From Branchiostoma floridae (taxonomy: Eukaryota; Chordata; Leptocardii; Amphioxiformes; Branchiostomatidae), in NCBI RefSeq assembly GCF_000003815.2, contig NC_049985.1, positions 8,096,266 through 8,160,265 of the forward strand: a stretch of 64,000 nucleotides of DNA. Reading direction: 5' to 3'. Below, one piece after another: positions 1-11,120 of this stretch; the stretch's first letter is position 1, and the number at the start of each line of letters is the position of its first letter. A model generated the notes under the pieces. That model saw nothing but the letters and a program-made list of their open reading frames with translations, did no database searches and had not been told where the DNA came from. Made by a program: the position numbers and the translations under genes.

Positions 1-260
1 CCGAATGACTCAAAATGATTGGTTATCTTAGGTTATAGGACACAGGTTAATGCAGGCAGTAGTAACAGTACCTGTAGTACAATGTAGTAATAATATCTAC
101 ACTATGCCGTATTTGATTTATCCATCGATTTGGAACGCTAGTATAAAAATTAGGATAGCGAGTGTATTTAGGAGCCCCGGTAGAAATAGGATGGTACCCA
201 GGCCAGGCTAGATTATGCGTCGTATAATCTCAAAAAGTGAAGGCATTTTTGTCCCGCCGG

Positions 261-322
261 CGCGTGCGTGCGTGCGTGTGCGTGCGTGCGTGTGCGTGTT
301 CGTGTGCGTGCGTGCGTGTGCA

Positions 323-371
<49 letters not shown>
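261..371. repeat. (TG/CG)n microsatellite
   Basis: About 110 bp of alternating purine-pyrimidine. The first part mixes CGTG units and the second part is pure TG. Such a tract can form Z-DNA and is expected to vary in length between individuals. Confidence 0.97.
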
Positions 372-372
<1 letters not shown>

Positions 373-840
373 GCATTCAACGCTAGTGCTATCTTCGTTC
401 AATGACAGAATGAGGTTCTTTAACCTCCGTTCTCAGTCGTCCATATACACATATTTCACTTGCAGTAAAAACCACTCATTGCTCATTGCCATGCTATCAT
501 CGGTGGAACTGCTAATGGTAATTGACAGTCGAGGTCGGTCCTTCCCAGTTAGGTAACCGTAGTCAGTCAGCTGGAGTCTCAGGTCTTTGACCTCTACGTG
601 ATGTAAGGTCAGAGTCATGACCGTTAGGAGACAGGGTCATCCTCGTTACTGGAAGCAGACCTGTTATCACAGTAGGTGGTTAACGGCACCATACAGGCAT
701 ACATTACCCGCAAGGTGAATGTTTTCGTCAAGGTGGAATTCCAAGGGGAATTACGTAATGGTTATCTAATCGTAGTCACGGGTACATCAAGGAAACTGGT
801 ACCCACGGAAGCTAGCCTCCTTCACCGACGTGAAGAGAGC

Positions 841-1025
841 GGCGGTGTTTATTGTTTGGGGGAGCGCTGATTCGTGATATTCAAAATGGGCTACGGTTCT
901 CTATAAAAGTTATTATAGAAATCTTTAGTGACGCGACAAAAGTACAAATATGCAGGGCATGGAAGTCGACCGGGATATAGCGAAAATCGCGAACCAGCGC
1001 TCCCAATAAAACCAAACACCACCGC
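841..1025. mobile_element. Foldback MITE, family 1 (GCGCTGATTCG type)
   Basis: The left end (GGCGGTGTTTATTGTTTGGG, then GAGCGCTGATTCGTGAT) is an imperfect inverted copy of the right end (ATCGCGAACCAGCGCTCCCA, then CCAAACACCACCGC). The element has no coding capacity. Related fragments lie at 3259-3450, 5058-5118, 5400-5490 and about 51770-51815, so this is a dispersed family. The superfamily is not recognised. Confidence 0.7.
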
Positions 1026-1540
1026 ACCGAAAGTCTGCGAAGGAGGCTACAAGGAAGCTTTGTACGCTGATCTATTAAGCAGAGAAAAAAAACGGACGTA
1101 CTGATAAGCTGTATCAATAAGCAAGCCCTAACATTTACATTGTTATAACAAATGTTTGCATGAAACTGGTGGGCGGACAAGCGATCTTCCCCATCCTACA
1201 TTCCGAGATCACAATCCCTACAGTATGATACTCAGAAATGCATAAATGTAAGAGGACACTAGTACTGTTCTGTGTAATGTACTTCCCGACAGATCATTAT
1301 GAACATGAAACACTTAAAGGTCGTGGAGACAGAACATTCTAAGGAGATTTCCAATCCTCGGGGATCTCTCCCCACTGAGAGGCCTTGGCTCAGCACACTC
1401 CGTCTTCTAAACAACACCATATTCGGAAAAGGGCCTTGACGTTACTTCCTTGTGACCAATGAAATGATTTACGAAATTTGATGTATCAGGACAAGAGATG
1501 ATATTCCTTGTCTGAGAAATGTGAATTGGCGACCGATAGT

Positions 1541-1672
1541 AGAAATAAAGAGATAGAGATAGAGAGAGAGGCAGAAAGAGAGAGAAAGAAGGAGGAAGAG
1601 AAATGGGAGAGAGAGAAAAAGGGAGAGGGAGGGTGAGGGAGAAAGATGGAGAGAAAGAAAGAGAGAGAGGCG
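1541..1672. repeat. GA-rich low-complexity tract
   Basis: About 130 bp of purine-only (GA)n/(GAAA)n sequence. On the minus strand it creates a spurious Ser/Leu/Phe-rich open frame. Confidence 0.93.
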
Positions 1673-2952
1673 CCTCCGCTAAAAATGCAACACGGCTCAT
1701 TTTTCTCTCTTCTTGTGTGGGTTTGGATGCACACCTATAAGATCGGCGGGTATCTACCGAACTCATCATGGACACCCGGGACAAGGTCATTTTATAATGA
1801 CATCCTGGACAAGGTCAACTACCGCCATGAAGCTTTATTTGAAGTCAGTAAAACACTTTTTCAGAATCATGATAATCTAGGACGTGTAGGACAATGGGCA
1901 CTTATATTTTCTTTATCTGGCAGACAACCAGAGAAGTCCGCCTAACTGCGCGCCGCATTCATCCTGATCTCTAATCTACCTAAAAACCGAGTCGCAAAAC
2001 TACCGCTGTGACCGGGAGTTTGTGGGTTCTTGTATTTCGGCAGGTGTTTCCGGGTCAATGCACTAGATGTTACCCAATACCAATTATCGTCTTCCCAGAT
2101 TCCACTTCTAAAGGTTGATATGCTCGTGTTACGAAAATTTCATAATTCCCGAAAGATTTAATTCTCAACCACGCACCAAATCAGCAGTGTTTAAATATGA
2201 CACTCTACAGTGCACTGCTTCTTTCAGTTCATACACCTTCCGAAGTTGCCCCGCTGAAATCCACCCTTTTGTGTCTCACGCACACATAATTCAGACAAGA
2301 AAGTTAACGTTGTTTGTGGATAATCACAGCCACGCCTGTTTGCAGTTAACGTTACTTATGGTTCACCATACTCTAACCCTCGGCACGTCTACTTGGTTAG
2401 AGGATATAGGCTGCCGTCACGTCACTGCAGGCCTCACATCTCCAGCCAAGTCCTGCAGAACTTACCTGTCACAAGTCTGTACTGTTCCCATCTGTTCTTT
2501 ATCAAGTCACTTAATGCTTATATTGCAGGTTCAATGAAGGTGCATGGGTACAACAGAGGTTACATTTCGGGTCAGACAAACACACCCACCACAACTCCAG
2601 TTACCCATTGAAAATAATTGAAGTGACAGCGCCTTCAAGCGTGTGTAATTGTTGGCAGTTTAGATTTTAACTTTATGAACTCAAACCTCAGTTATCCTTT
2701 AATGGAGTGCCAGGCCAGTTGGACCAGCACAGAAGGTCGCTTTTCCTCCCCGTGCCACCTGCCAAGCCTGGATACAGCGGCAGTGCCTGTGCCTAGAGCG
2801 GGCAGAGGCAACTCGTACCTGGCCTGCTTCTTTGTATTACACCCTCCTCCCCCGGAATTCTTCACAGGACCCCTCGCTGACTTCATCCTTATTTAAGGCG
2901 CTGCTTTCTGACAGGTGCCGCGAGAGCTAGCGGTGAAACAGACGGACGAGGC

Positions 2953-5900
2953 ATGCTCAAGAGCAGAGGGACGATTTACGCTATGCAGACCACGGCTGTG
3001 TGTTCCTCATTGGTGTGGTGGTGGATCCTCCTCGTCACGTGTCCGGGTCTCCCCAGCGGCCGGCCCGACGACTCGCCGCTACACGACCCGCCTACAGATC
3101 AAGGTGAGTGCGACTCCGCTTCGGAAGCATCTGATGCCATATTTTGCGTTATAATATGGTTTATATCGCCACTGAAATATCCACAACACAGTTGTAGTTT
3201 GTAGTTCGTGCATGTAATAGATTGGTATTACCGGAGCATGTAACTAGCCTCCTTTCAGGCAGGTCTTTTAGGAGCGTTGGCCTTTATTTTGAAGGGCGCG
3301 CTGGTTTCAGTCGATTTTCAGAGGCCACTATGTCGAATGATCAAAACCTGATCCCCGCTGCACTAGAGACCCTGGCCTGATGTTGAAAATCGCAAATCAG
3401 CGCCCTTCCCCCGGATAATCGATAAAAACCAGCACTCCTATAGGGCCTGCAAAATAGGCTAGCTTGCAACGTATGAACGTTGACATTATCACTTGGGCCC
3501 TAGGCACCTGTGTGAAACGCTAAGCTAGTCAGTCATAACAAAATATGTTACGTAGCAACCATCGATTATTCTTTTCCTAGGAAAAGCCGCCTGATCGTAC
3601 TGTCAAGAATAACCTTTACTATCCCGTAACTGACAGTGTACGGCAGAATGCTGTATCTGAAAATACCATCAACATTACAACACTTCTTGCCGCTATATGC
3701 CCTATTCCCCGATCGAGCGTTGTGAATTCCCGCTCTTGCATCGTAATACCCGGAAGCATTAAGCCATTTCAAAAAAATCAGAGTGTCAAGTGTCAAGTAC
3801 ACACGACGTGATTAGTATTCCCTAGGTAGACCCAGAGTAGTCACGACGGGTCCATGCGAGTGGGCGGAACTTCTGTTCCACACAGAAAAGGTGAAACTGA
3901 AAGTATTTTTCCTGAAATAGCCCGCCAACTAATGTAGGTGAAAGTGTCACGTTGTGTGCAGCCTGATGCCTTCAAGGCATCCCCCGAATGCTAACTGTTG
4001 TGTAAACCAGCGAGACGGCAATTCAGCCAGAACATCGATAAACGCGTTGAGAGAGTTTCCTCGCACTGCCACGCTTTGTATCCCCAAGCTGATGTGGAAA
4101 ATCCCTCCTATGTGCACTGGGTAACAAACTTGGACCTACGGGAGATACTTATAGTGTCCTCTAATTCCTCAGGATTCTTTACCCTTTTACATTGTACATG
4201 TACAGTAAACTCTACCTGGTAGTTTATCCATTTTCTGCGAAATTTAATCCCCTCAGGGGATTTGATTTCGCCGAAAAATGGATAAACTACCAGGTAGGCC
4301 TCGAACTTTCCCCTTTTACAACAATCTTGTGTTTTTCACGAGTTAGTAGCCTGGTATCTAGCCTAGCCGTGGCCGTATCATAGCTCTCGAGTCTTTCCTG
4401 TATTACAGACGTACGTATTTACAGAGAGGACAGAAGAGACTCGGGAGCTATAATACATCTGGATTAGTGGATGGATACCAGGCTATTGAATTGGCCCATA
4501 CCTAACCTGTTCTACTCAGACCGTAAACCTGTGGTGCCCATCCCTAGCTGTCTTCTCCCTTCCTGCTAATCTCCAAGCAGATCCTACGGTAGCATAACAT
4601 AGTATCAAAAGGTGGCCAGAGGAGTGAAGCCGGCCTAGGAGTGTGAATGCTACCGATGCCCGTCTGACTCCCTTTGGTCGGCTATACTCCTTGGCCAGCT
4701 TTGAAACTATCTTATGGCACCGTAGGATCTGCTTGGAGATTACATTCCCCGCTCTCCGCGTATCTTGAAGTGGACCGAAGATAACAACGTTAACGGCTAT
4801 CGTTATTCCTTATTAGCGACGATAATGTACCTATCTCTGTCTGGCCCGACTCCCTGTCTAACGCCTGATATATACCAGATACATTGACTTGACAGGTTCT
4901 AACGATGCAATTTCACACCAATAATACAAACGAAGCGACGCCCACGGGATGTTTACGTACGTCAGTTTGCTGAAGGACGAACGGCAGGGAGGAAGGAGGG
5001 TCTGCATGAGGCTTGACTAGTCGCGACTGCTCTTTTCTGGCTCCATTCGCAGATTTCTGGAGCGGCGGCGTTTATCAACGGTTTTTGGGGAGCGCTGATT
5101 CACGATTTTCAACTGTGGGCCGAGGTATAATCTCCAAGCAGATCCTACGGTGGCATATTAGAGATAGTATCAAATGCTGGCAGAGGAGTGAAGTCAGGAT
5201 TGGAGTGTGTATTCTCCGGAAGTATAGAAACTACTAGGCCGGCTTCATCTTATGCTACCGTTGCTATAGGATCTACTTGGAGATTATAAAGGTTCTAAAG
5301 TGGGGAAGGAGGGTCTTGTGGCACACACGGAAACTCCGTTTCCCACTATAGCCCATGTTACTACTATTCTTACTAATGTTAGCCTCCGTTGCATTCTGCT
5401 AACGGTGCTGTTTTTTTCGTGGTTCGCGAATCAGCGCCTGAAAGAGACTGAAACGGAGCCCATGTTAAAAATCGCGAATCGCGAAATCACAGACTACCGG
5501 CAAGAGAAGACATCGCACGCATTTTCTAGGACAGTCAGACTCATCTAACAGCTAGATAGCGTCTCGGACGTAGACCTTTATACTCAGTTGAGAACAGTGA
5601 CGTGTGTTGCACACTACACAAAGTTACACTACACAGCGATATGTCTCGCAGCATGCATATGCTTCGTTATGTCAAGGAGGTTGTATTCACGAAAATAAGA
5701 TCCGTTATGTACTCAATTGCAAGTTGTGTTGTCTGTTGATTCTTCAGTCCGCCCTTCTATGCTACATTATATACATATAACCAGCATTTGAAGGGGCCAG
5801 CTCACAAAAATATGTGCTTTGTAATGCATTGCCGTTACCTAACAGTCAGTAATCGACGGACAATAGGTGTGAAATATTCCTCCCTACCTCTCGCGTGCCA

Positions 5901-8900
5901 TCAGTTTAGTGTTAATTATTTACTCTGCATCTGAAAGAACCGACTTCATGGGCGTTGACCTCGCTAGAAATCTAGTTCATGTGATTAAGAGACGAGCCCC
6001 CCCCCCCCCCCCCCCGGAAAAAACTAACACCGCGGCTCCTGAAGGCTGAGAAGGAGGCCAGCTTAAATGGCCGCTTTACTAAGTTCTACGTAGAACGTCA
6101 GTGATTTGTCATCCTAGATTCATCGTCAAGCATTATTGATAAACTACATGTAGAAGAAAAAGACGTACTACTTCCTCGTACATAACGAGGCGTACAAACT
6201 GATCCAGTGTGAACCAAGTATCTGCTTGAAGATTAAACATTGTGAAAAAATATCTTACAAGACGATGATAAGGACAGGTAATGATATTATTGATGAATCC
6301 AAGACGTTGAGTTTTATCTAATTTCTGATCCAGATGAGGATGTCTTGGCGTCCACCGTGAGCGGGAGCCTGCGGGGTAGAACAGAGCGAGTGACGGACAG
6401 CAGGACCCAGGTGTACATGTTCCTGGGGGTGCCCTACGCCAGGCCGCCGCTGGGAGAGTTACGGTTCCACGCCCCCCTCCCTCATCCGCCTTGGACAGGT
6501 GTCAGGTACGACGTTTAGTTTGAACCTTTGTCTATTCATGAAATCCCAAATCGGCCTGCAAGCCGTTTTCTTATTGATGTAATGGGGGACGAGGCAAGGG
6601 TCAGAAAAGTTATCAGAAAAGTTAGAGGCACAGTTTACGTTTACATCGTTTGAAGTCCTCACCGTACCCTTATGAGTCTTGTAAGTCTATAAGTCTCTAT
6701 ACACAATTTTTACATACATGGTACAAAATGCATTTATTTCTTATATCAAACCTTCATGACACGTCAGTCAGAAAGGTTAACATCATTTGGCGAGTGTATG
6801 ATGTCATGGAAGCCTAGTTAATGTTTATTACAGTATCACTTGACTTACTAAGTAACTAAGCACTAAACATCAGTAACGGCAAGCTTTTATACATTGATAT
6901 ACTTTGAATGATATAACGCTAGTTAACCTTTATCCGCGGGGTAACCTATATCCGTTGTTTATAAAAGCAGGGTGATTTGGGATATCAACAAACTTTGAAA
7001 CCATCGTCCGTTGACTTGATATCCATAAGCAACCTACTTCAGAACAACGGATATAGGTTACTCCACGGATATAGGTGAACTACAAACCACGCGTCCCGCA
7101 ACTTTCTTTAGAAATGCTACCCAGCACGGCGCTCACTGTGTCCAGGACATCCCGAAAGGCCAGCGGTTCTACCACAGCATCCCGCTGTTCATGCCGCATG
7201 ACAGGATCAGCGAGGACTGCCTGTTCCTGGACGTGTACACACCGACCATGGACGCTTCGGCCCGGCTAGCGGTACGTACGTCAGATATCCTATCAGATAC
7301 GACCGTGTTGTCGCCTCAGTTGCTTCTTTCTATGACCGGTTTGTTTGGGGGCTTGTTTCACTTCCGTTTTCTGTATAACAATTTCTATGCTGAGATTTTG
7401 ATGCCTACAAGGTCCTAAGATAGCATTTTCCGTAACATAGCAGCTGAATTCTGGAGGGTATATGCGCGCCTGCCCCATGTCCAGGAATACTGGCCCCAGT
7501 TTACGATAACCCGTCTGTGATCCAGCCTATATGGGAGAAGGATTCTGCCATCACTGATCTGGAAAGCACACATTTTTCAGAATCCCTGACCCTAACACAT
7601 GTATGTCAAGGTGTAATGAAAGTTAAAGATGTTGTTGTAGGTGCTGTTCTTCATACATGGCGGGGGTTTGTTCAGCGGCGGCGGTGCGCAGTACGATGGC
7701 CGGGCCCTAGCCGCGATGGGAAACATCGTCGTTGTCATTATAAACTACAGGTGGGTGCATATAACATTGAGTCTGAGACAACCGTAATTCATCAAAAGGT
7801 TAACTTTGATCATTTGCATCTTCACAGGCGCTCATTTCTATAAAAACCGTCCTTTCTGCCGATGCAGGTTGGGTGTCCTTGGATTTTCGGGAATCGGGGG
7901 ACAGTGGAACGTCGGGTTCTTAGACCAGATCAGTGCGCTCCGTTGGGTGCAGCATAACATCCATGCCTTCGGCGGAGACCCCGGGCGGGTGACCATAGCA
8001 GGGCAGTCTGCGGGCGGGCTGAGCGTTGGACTGTTGGTGCTCTCCCCTCTCACCGACGGATTGTTCCGCCGGGCAATATCCCAGAGTGGAGCGGCCACGA
8101 CACTACCGACCAATATGAACAGAGACCAGACGGTGAACCGGTTCGTCTTGCTGTCGGGAATGTGCCGTCATCTCTCTCCTCCGGAAACGCTGGAATGTCT
8201 GAGAAATGCATCGATAGAAGATTTCGTGAAGGTCCGGCCCTTAACGGCGTGGAACCAGCCTGTCGTAGACGGCTCCTTCCTTCCGGATCAGCCGAGAACG
8301 CTACTGAAGAACGGGCCGGCGAAGAACATCGAGTATCTCATGGGTGTCACCAACCACGAGCTGGGACATATCGTTGCGCAAGACAGTTCCTGGCACTTCA
8401 ACACTTTTGAGAAGGACAGAGACCAAATGCGGACAACAATCTCCCTTGGATACGGGAACTATTTCCAGGTGAGATACCAATAACTTTCCCCTTCACGTTT
8501 TTTCTTCCTCAGGCATCACGCGACAATTCGTTGCAGCAGAGACACTATGTCCCTACCACTGCATAAAGGGGAATACGAAAACTGACTAAGTATGCGACTA
8601 GTTGCTAAATATCTCAGGAAGAATGGACATAGGTCCACCCCCCACCCCCCGCACTGGCTGTTCTGGTGATCATAGTGCAGGGGCGTGTTTGTGAAACTTC
8701 CAAAGAGGATAGCTAAAGAAGGTGTTGAAGGACCATCGCCAATTTGGTCAAATAGCTAAGGCAGACCCGTGCACAACTGAAAATAGGACAATATGTACAT
8801 ACTATATGTAATGAGGAAATTGTATCATTTAATTGATCACCTGATGTTCCGTTTAAGCTAAGTGCACAACCCGCCGTACGTGCAAATACGTGCTGTCTAC

Positions 8901-10929
8901 GTGCCAAAACGTGGGCATGCTTTTAGGACCCGTAAGTGGTAAGTACCGCCTCCGTACGAACTTCTAGGGAATCCGGCGGATTTTGGAGCACGCAGACACG
9001 CCGTAGAACTTTACGTGCAGGCAAGACTTACTAACACCTTGTGCACCCGTGCGCGTGACGTGCATTGACGTACTCTCTCCCTGCTCTTGCCAGTCGCTCC
9101 CCACGTTTTCAGACAACGTACGGACAAAGTGCACGTACGGCGGGCTGTGCCCTTAGCTTTAGGTACACCGCCCTAGCTATAGATTGAATTGTAACCGTTC
9201 TTCTCGCCACTTAATTCCATCAATTCTTCCCCAGTGTTTTAAGTGGGGAGTCGACCTGAAAAAGTTCATCTCCGACCCCCTGCTGGACCTGTACATGGCG
9301 GAACAGGACCCGCTGATGCAGGTCCTCGGAGATATCATCATGACTGCCCCAACTGTCAACACCGCCAGGTACAGAACAGGTGAGACATGGCACGATACAT
9401 GTAGGGCAGCACACATATCCACTTCACGTGAGCACGAAGTACCAAGGTATGGCACTTCACGTGAGGTGTGGCCCTGTTACACCGACCGGACCCCCCACCC
9501 CCACCCCGAACACTTGCAACCTTCTCCAGACCTTGGTCGGGAGTCGGTTGGGAGCCGATCTGCCATGGTTGACAATTCGTCTGCAAGGTTGGCTACTCGT
9601 CGGTCGGCTGTTGTAGCCAAATCATTTCAAAATGTTTAAAACATTCTGGGGGCCCGTGTTTGGGAGAGGACGGAAGATCTGGAATGGGTTGGGAAATTGT
9701 TAGTGACTTGATAACTGGTTGGTACCTGGTAGGAAGCACGGATATACAGTATAAAAGTATGGATAACTTTATCTGAAAACGGAAAATCGTTGTCGACGAT
9801 CGGCTGGGAATATGAGATGTGGTGCTGCACCGTGACATATAGATACACGTCGTAGGATATAGCACAAAACATGAGATATGACCCTTAATGAGATTTCTCA
9901 CCTTAGATACTCCCGTGTACCTGTACGAGTTCCAACATCGGCCCTCCTGGCACCACGGCAAGCCCGGCCACGTTAAAGCCGATCACGGCGACGAGCTGCT
10001 GTTTGTGTTCGGCGCTCCTTTCTTCGACTGGCCGAGAGACCCTGCAGACCCGGCCTGGCGAGTCAACTTCACGGAGGGGGAGAGAGTTCTCAGCCGGAAG
10101 ATTCTGACCTATTGGACAAACTTCGTGAAAACTGGGTAAGCAAGGGGTACATTTGATTGTGGACTTCCCATGTTTAGTAGGGCTTCCTTAAGTATGCCAT
10201 GGAGAGTCCAGGCTGCAGGCCTCTTATTGGGAACAATATTTATTAAATACAGTCACTAGCCTGAGTGCCAATCCTTTCGCCTGCTAACGAAAGAATTGAG
10301 CCAGTGGTCACTAGGCAGGCTGGCACTCAGGCTAGGCCTTTACTTAGGTGAAAATGATGATAATGATTGCTTAGCTTCAGTTGGGACGTCCCTCGGACAG
10401 GGCGTTAAATGGAGGTCTCGTGTCTGAGGAGTGCATGATGGGAAGCAGTCGTTGAAATATCGCAACCAAAGGTGTTGGTGTTACCATTTAACGTATTTAG
10501 TACCCTCTTCCCGAGGAAATTGTTCTTAAATGCCCATGAATGACAGCCATTTCTGTTTGATCGTTGTTTCTTTTCTGTAGAAATCTAAGAGATCGTGAGA
10601 TGTCCTTGTCCCTTTGTCGTGTCAATGATCATAATCAAACGAACTTGACCTTCGTCTTCCACAGGGACCCCAACAGGGGAGACACGGAACCCACATCCAC
10701 GTTTGACCTTGAAACATGGCCCAGCTACTCCCATGAAGACCAGGAATATCTTCAACTTGACCTTGATATGTCAACAGACCATCGTTTAAAGGAAGAAAAG
10801 GTCAAACGAATCAACGACATGCTGATGTGTTCGAATTCGTCGGCCAGTTCGTCTGGACTGGACAGGACTTGGACAATAACGACGCTCTGTCTCCTGATGT
10901 TATTCTTGTATTATGATGGATTTCTTTAA
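2953..10929 (+). CDS. Secreted, probably GPI-anchored type-B carboxylesterase (cholinesterase-like)
   Basis: Eight exons: 2953-3103, 6334-6505, 7112-7271, 7641-7750, 7868-8468, 9235-9379, 9907-10135, 10665-10929 (1833 nt, 610 aa; phases agree throughout). An alpha/beta-hydrolase of the carboxylesterase/cholinesterase family, expected to hydrolyse carboxylic esters outside the cell. Residues 1-36 hold a signal peptide (VWWWILLVTC); a second Met, at residue 11, could be the true start. Visible family landmarks: FLGVPYARPPLGELRF; EDCLFLDVYTP (142-152); oxyanion hole HGGG (167-170); nucleophile GQSAGG with Ser245; acid Glu362 (TNHELG); His473 (ADHGDEL, followed by FVFGAPF). The C-terminus is a Ser-rich spacer plus a hydrophobic tail (TLCLLMLFLYY), typical of a GPI-attachment signal. 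It has GQSAGG where AChE has GESAGG, so acetylcholinesterase activity is not implied. Neuroligin is unlikely because the triad is intact. Confidence 0.93.
3259..3450. repeat. Degenerate foldback element in carboxylesterase intron 1
   Basis: The ends are imperfect inverted copies (GCAGGTCTTTTAGGAGCG against CACTCCTATAGGGCCTGC). The interior carries the family-1 signature (AATCGCAAATCAGCGCCC). It is an older relative of the element at 841-1025. Confidence 0.5.
4212..4297. repeat. Long hairpin (foldback element)
   Basis: Two arms of about 40 nt, opening with CTACCTGGTAGTTTATCCAT and closing with its inverted copy, fold around a centre of CCCC-TCA-GGGG. Only a few mismatches separate the arms. 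It lies in carboxylesterase intron 1 and is non-coding. Confidence 0.85.
4347..4485. repeat. Foldback element with TAGCCTGG ends
   Basis: TAGCCTGGTATC at the left end is matched by GATACCAGGCTA at the right end, and an inner pair (TAGCTCTCGAGTCT / AGACTCGGGAGCTA) is also inverted. Elements with the same TAGCCT terminus occur at 10256-10335 and 21009-21105. Confidence 0.75.
4567..4742. mobile_element. TA-flanked foldback MITE, family 2, copy 1
   Basis: The 176-bp element begins TAATCTCCAAGCAGATCC and ends with the inverted copy GGATCTGCTTGGAGATTA. The terminal arms are about 24 nt, and an inner inverted pair (GGCCAGAGGAGT / ACTCCTTGGCCA) extends the fold. A TA at each end is consistent with a Tc1/mariner-type target-site duplication. 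No transposase is encoded. The second copy is at 5128-5286. Confidence 0.85.
5058..5490. repeat. Nested family-1 fragments around a family-2 MITE
   Basis: 5058-5118 is a half copy of the family-1 MITE (GGGAGCGCTGATTCACGA). A family-2 element interrupts the stretch at 5128-5286, and related family-1 sequence (CGCGAATCAGCGCC) resumes around 5425. The family-2 insertion may therefore be younger than the family-1 copy. Confidence 0.5.
5128..5286. mobile_element. TA-flanked foldback MITE, family 2, copy 2
   Basis: About 159 bp with the same ends as the element at 4567-4742 (TAATCTCCAAGCAGATCC and GGATCTACTTGGAGATTA) and flanked by TA on both sides. The two copies lie less than 400 bp apart in the same intron. 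Confidence 0.85.
5997..6015. repeat. Poly-C run
   Basis: Nineteen consecutive C residues in carboxylesterase intron 1. Its length may be unreliable in the assembly. Confidence 0.95.
8855..9159. mobile_element. 305-bp foldback MITE in carboxylesterase intron 5
   Basis: The terminal inverted repeats are about 30 nt: AAGCTAAGTGCACAACCCGC at the left is mirrored by GCGGGCTGTGCCCTTAGCTT at the right with few mismatches. The interior is rich in short ACGTGC/GCACGT motifs. No open frame. The superfamily is not recognised. Confidence 0.8.
10256..10335. repeat. Short foldback element (CTAGCCTGAGTGCCA ends)
   Basis: CTAGCCTGAGTGCCA and its inverted copy TGGCACTCAGGCTAG bound 80 bp in carboxylesterase intron 7. 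Confidence 0.8.
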
Positions 10930-11114
10930 AATCAGAACACTACAATGCAGAGCTTGCACGGCTGTGTGGCCTAAGGGCTAAGTAAGTGAAGAATGGTGTG
11001 CTTTGACTGGATGACTGTTGCGTTGATGTTGTAAGAGTGAGTCATCCAAAGTTTGAGTTTGAATAAGCGCTACCTTTGGACGACACAATGATGCTCAGAA
11101 CTCTTTGATATGTA

Positions 11115-11120
11115 AATAAA
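11115..11120 (+). terminator. Candidate polyadenylation signal of the carboxylesterase gene
   Basis: AATAAA, 186 nt downstream of the stop codon at 10927-10929, is the first good hexamer after the coding end. Confidence 0.5.

Larger units (their letters stand above)
1..2952. other. Gene-free left flank
   Basis: I see no supportable exon here. Open frames in this stretch come from the TG/CG microsatellite (His-Thr or Val-Cys repeats) and the GA-rich tract (Ser/Leu-rich frames). One foldback element lies at 841-1025. The last few hundred bases are expected to hold the promoter of the carboxylesterase gene starting at 2953, but I see no convincing TATA box. Confidence 0.6.

Noticed and set aside
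208-556. Open frames of His-Thr or Cys-Val repeats
   Set aside because: They are translations of the TG/CG microsatellite at 261-371.
1407-1945. Frames of 80-127 codons around the GA-rich tract
   Set aside because: Their content is Ser/Leu/Phe or Arg/Glu runs from low-complexity DNA, with no domain and no splice support.
2115-2611. 140-codon plus-strand frame
   Set aside because: No recognisable motif, and the composition looks random; not linked to the downstream carboxylesterase by phase or homology.
2953-10929. Assignment of the esterase as a neuroligin or as AChE
   Set aside because: Neuroligins lack the nucleophile Ser and have a transmembrane segment with a cytoplasmic tail; AChE usually has GESAGG. 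Sequence alone does not justify either name.
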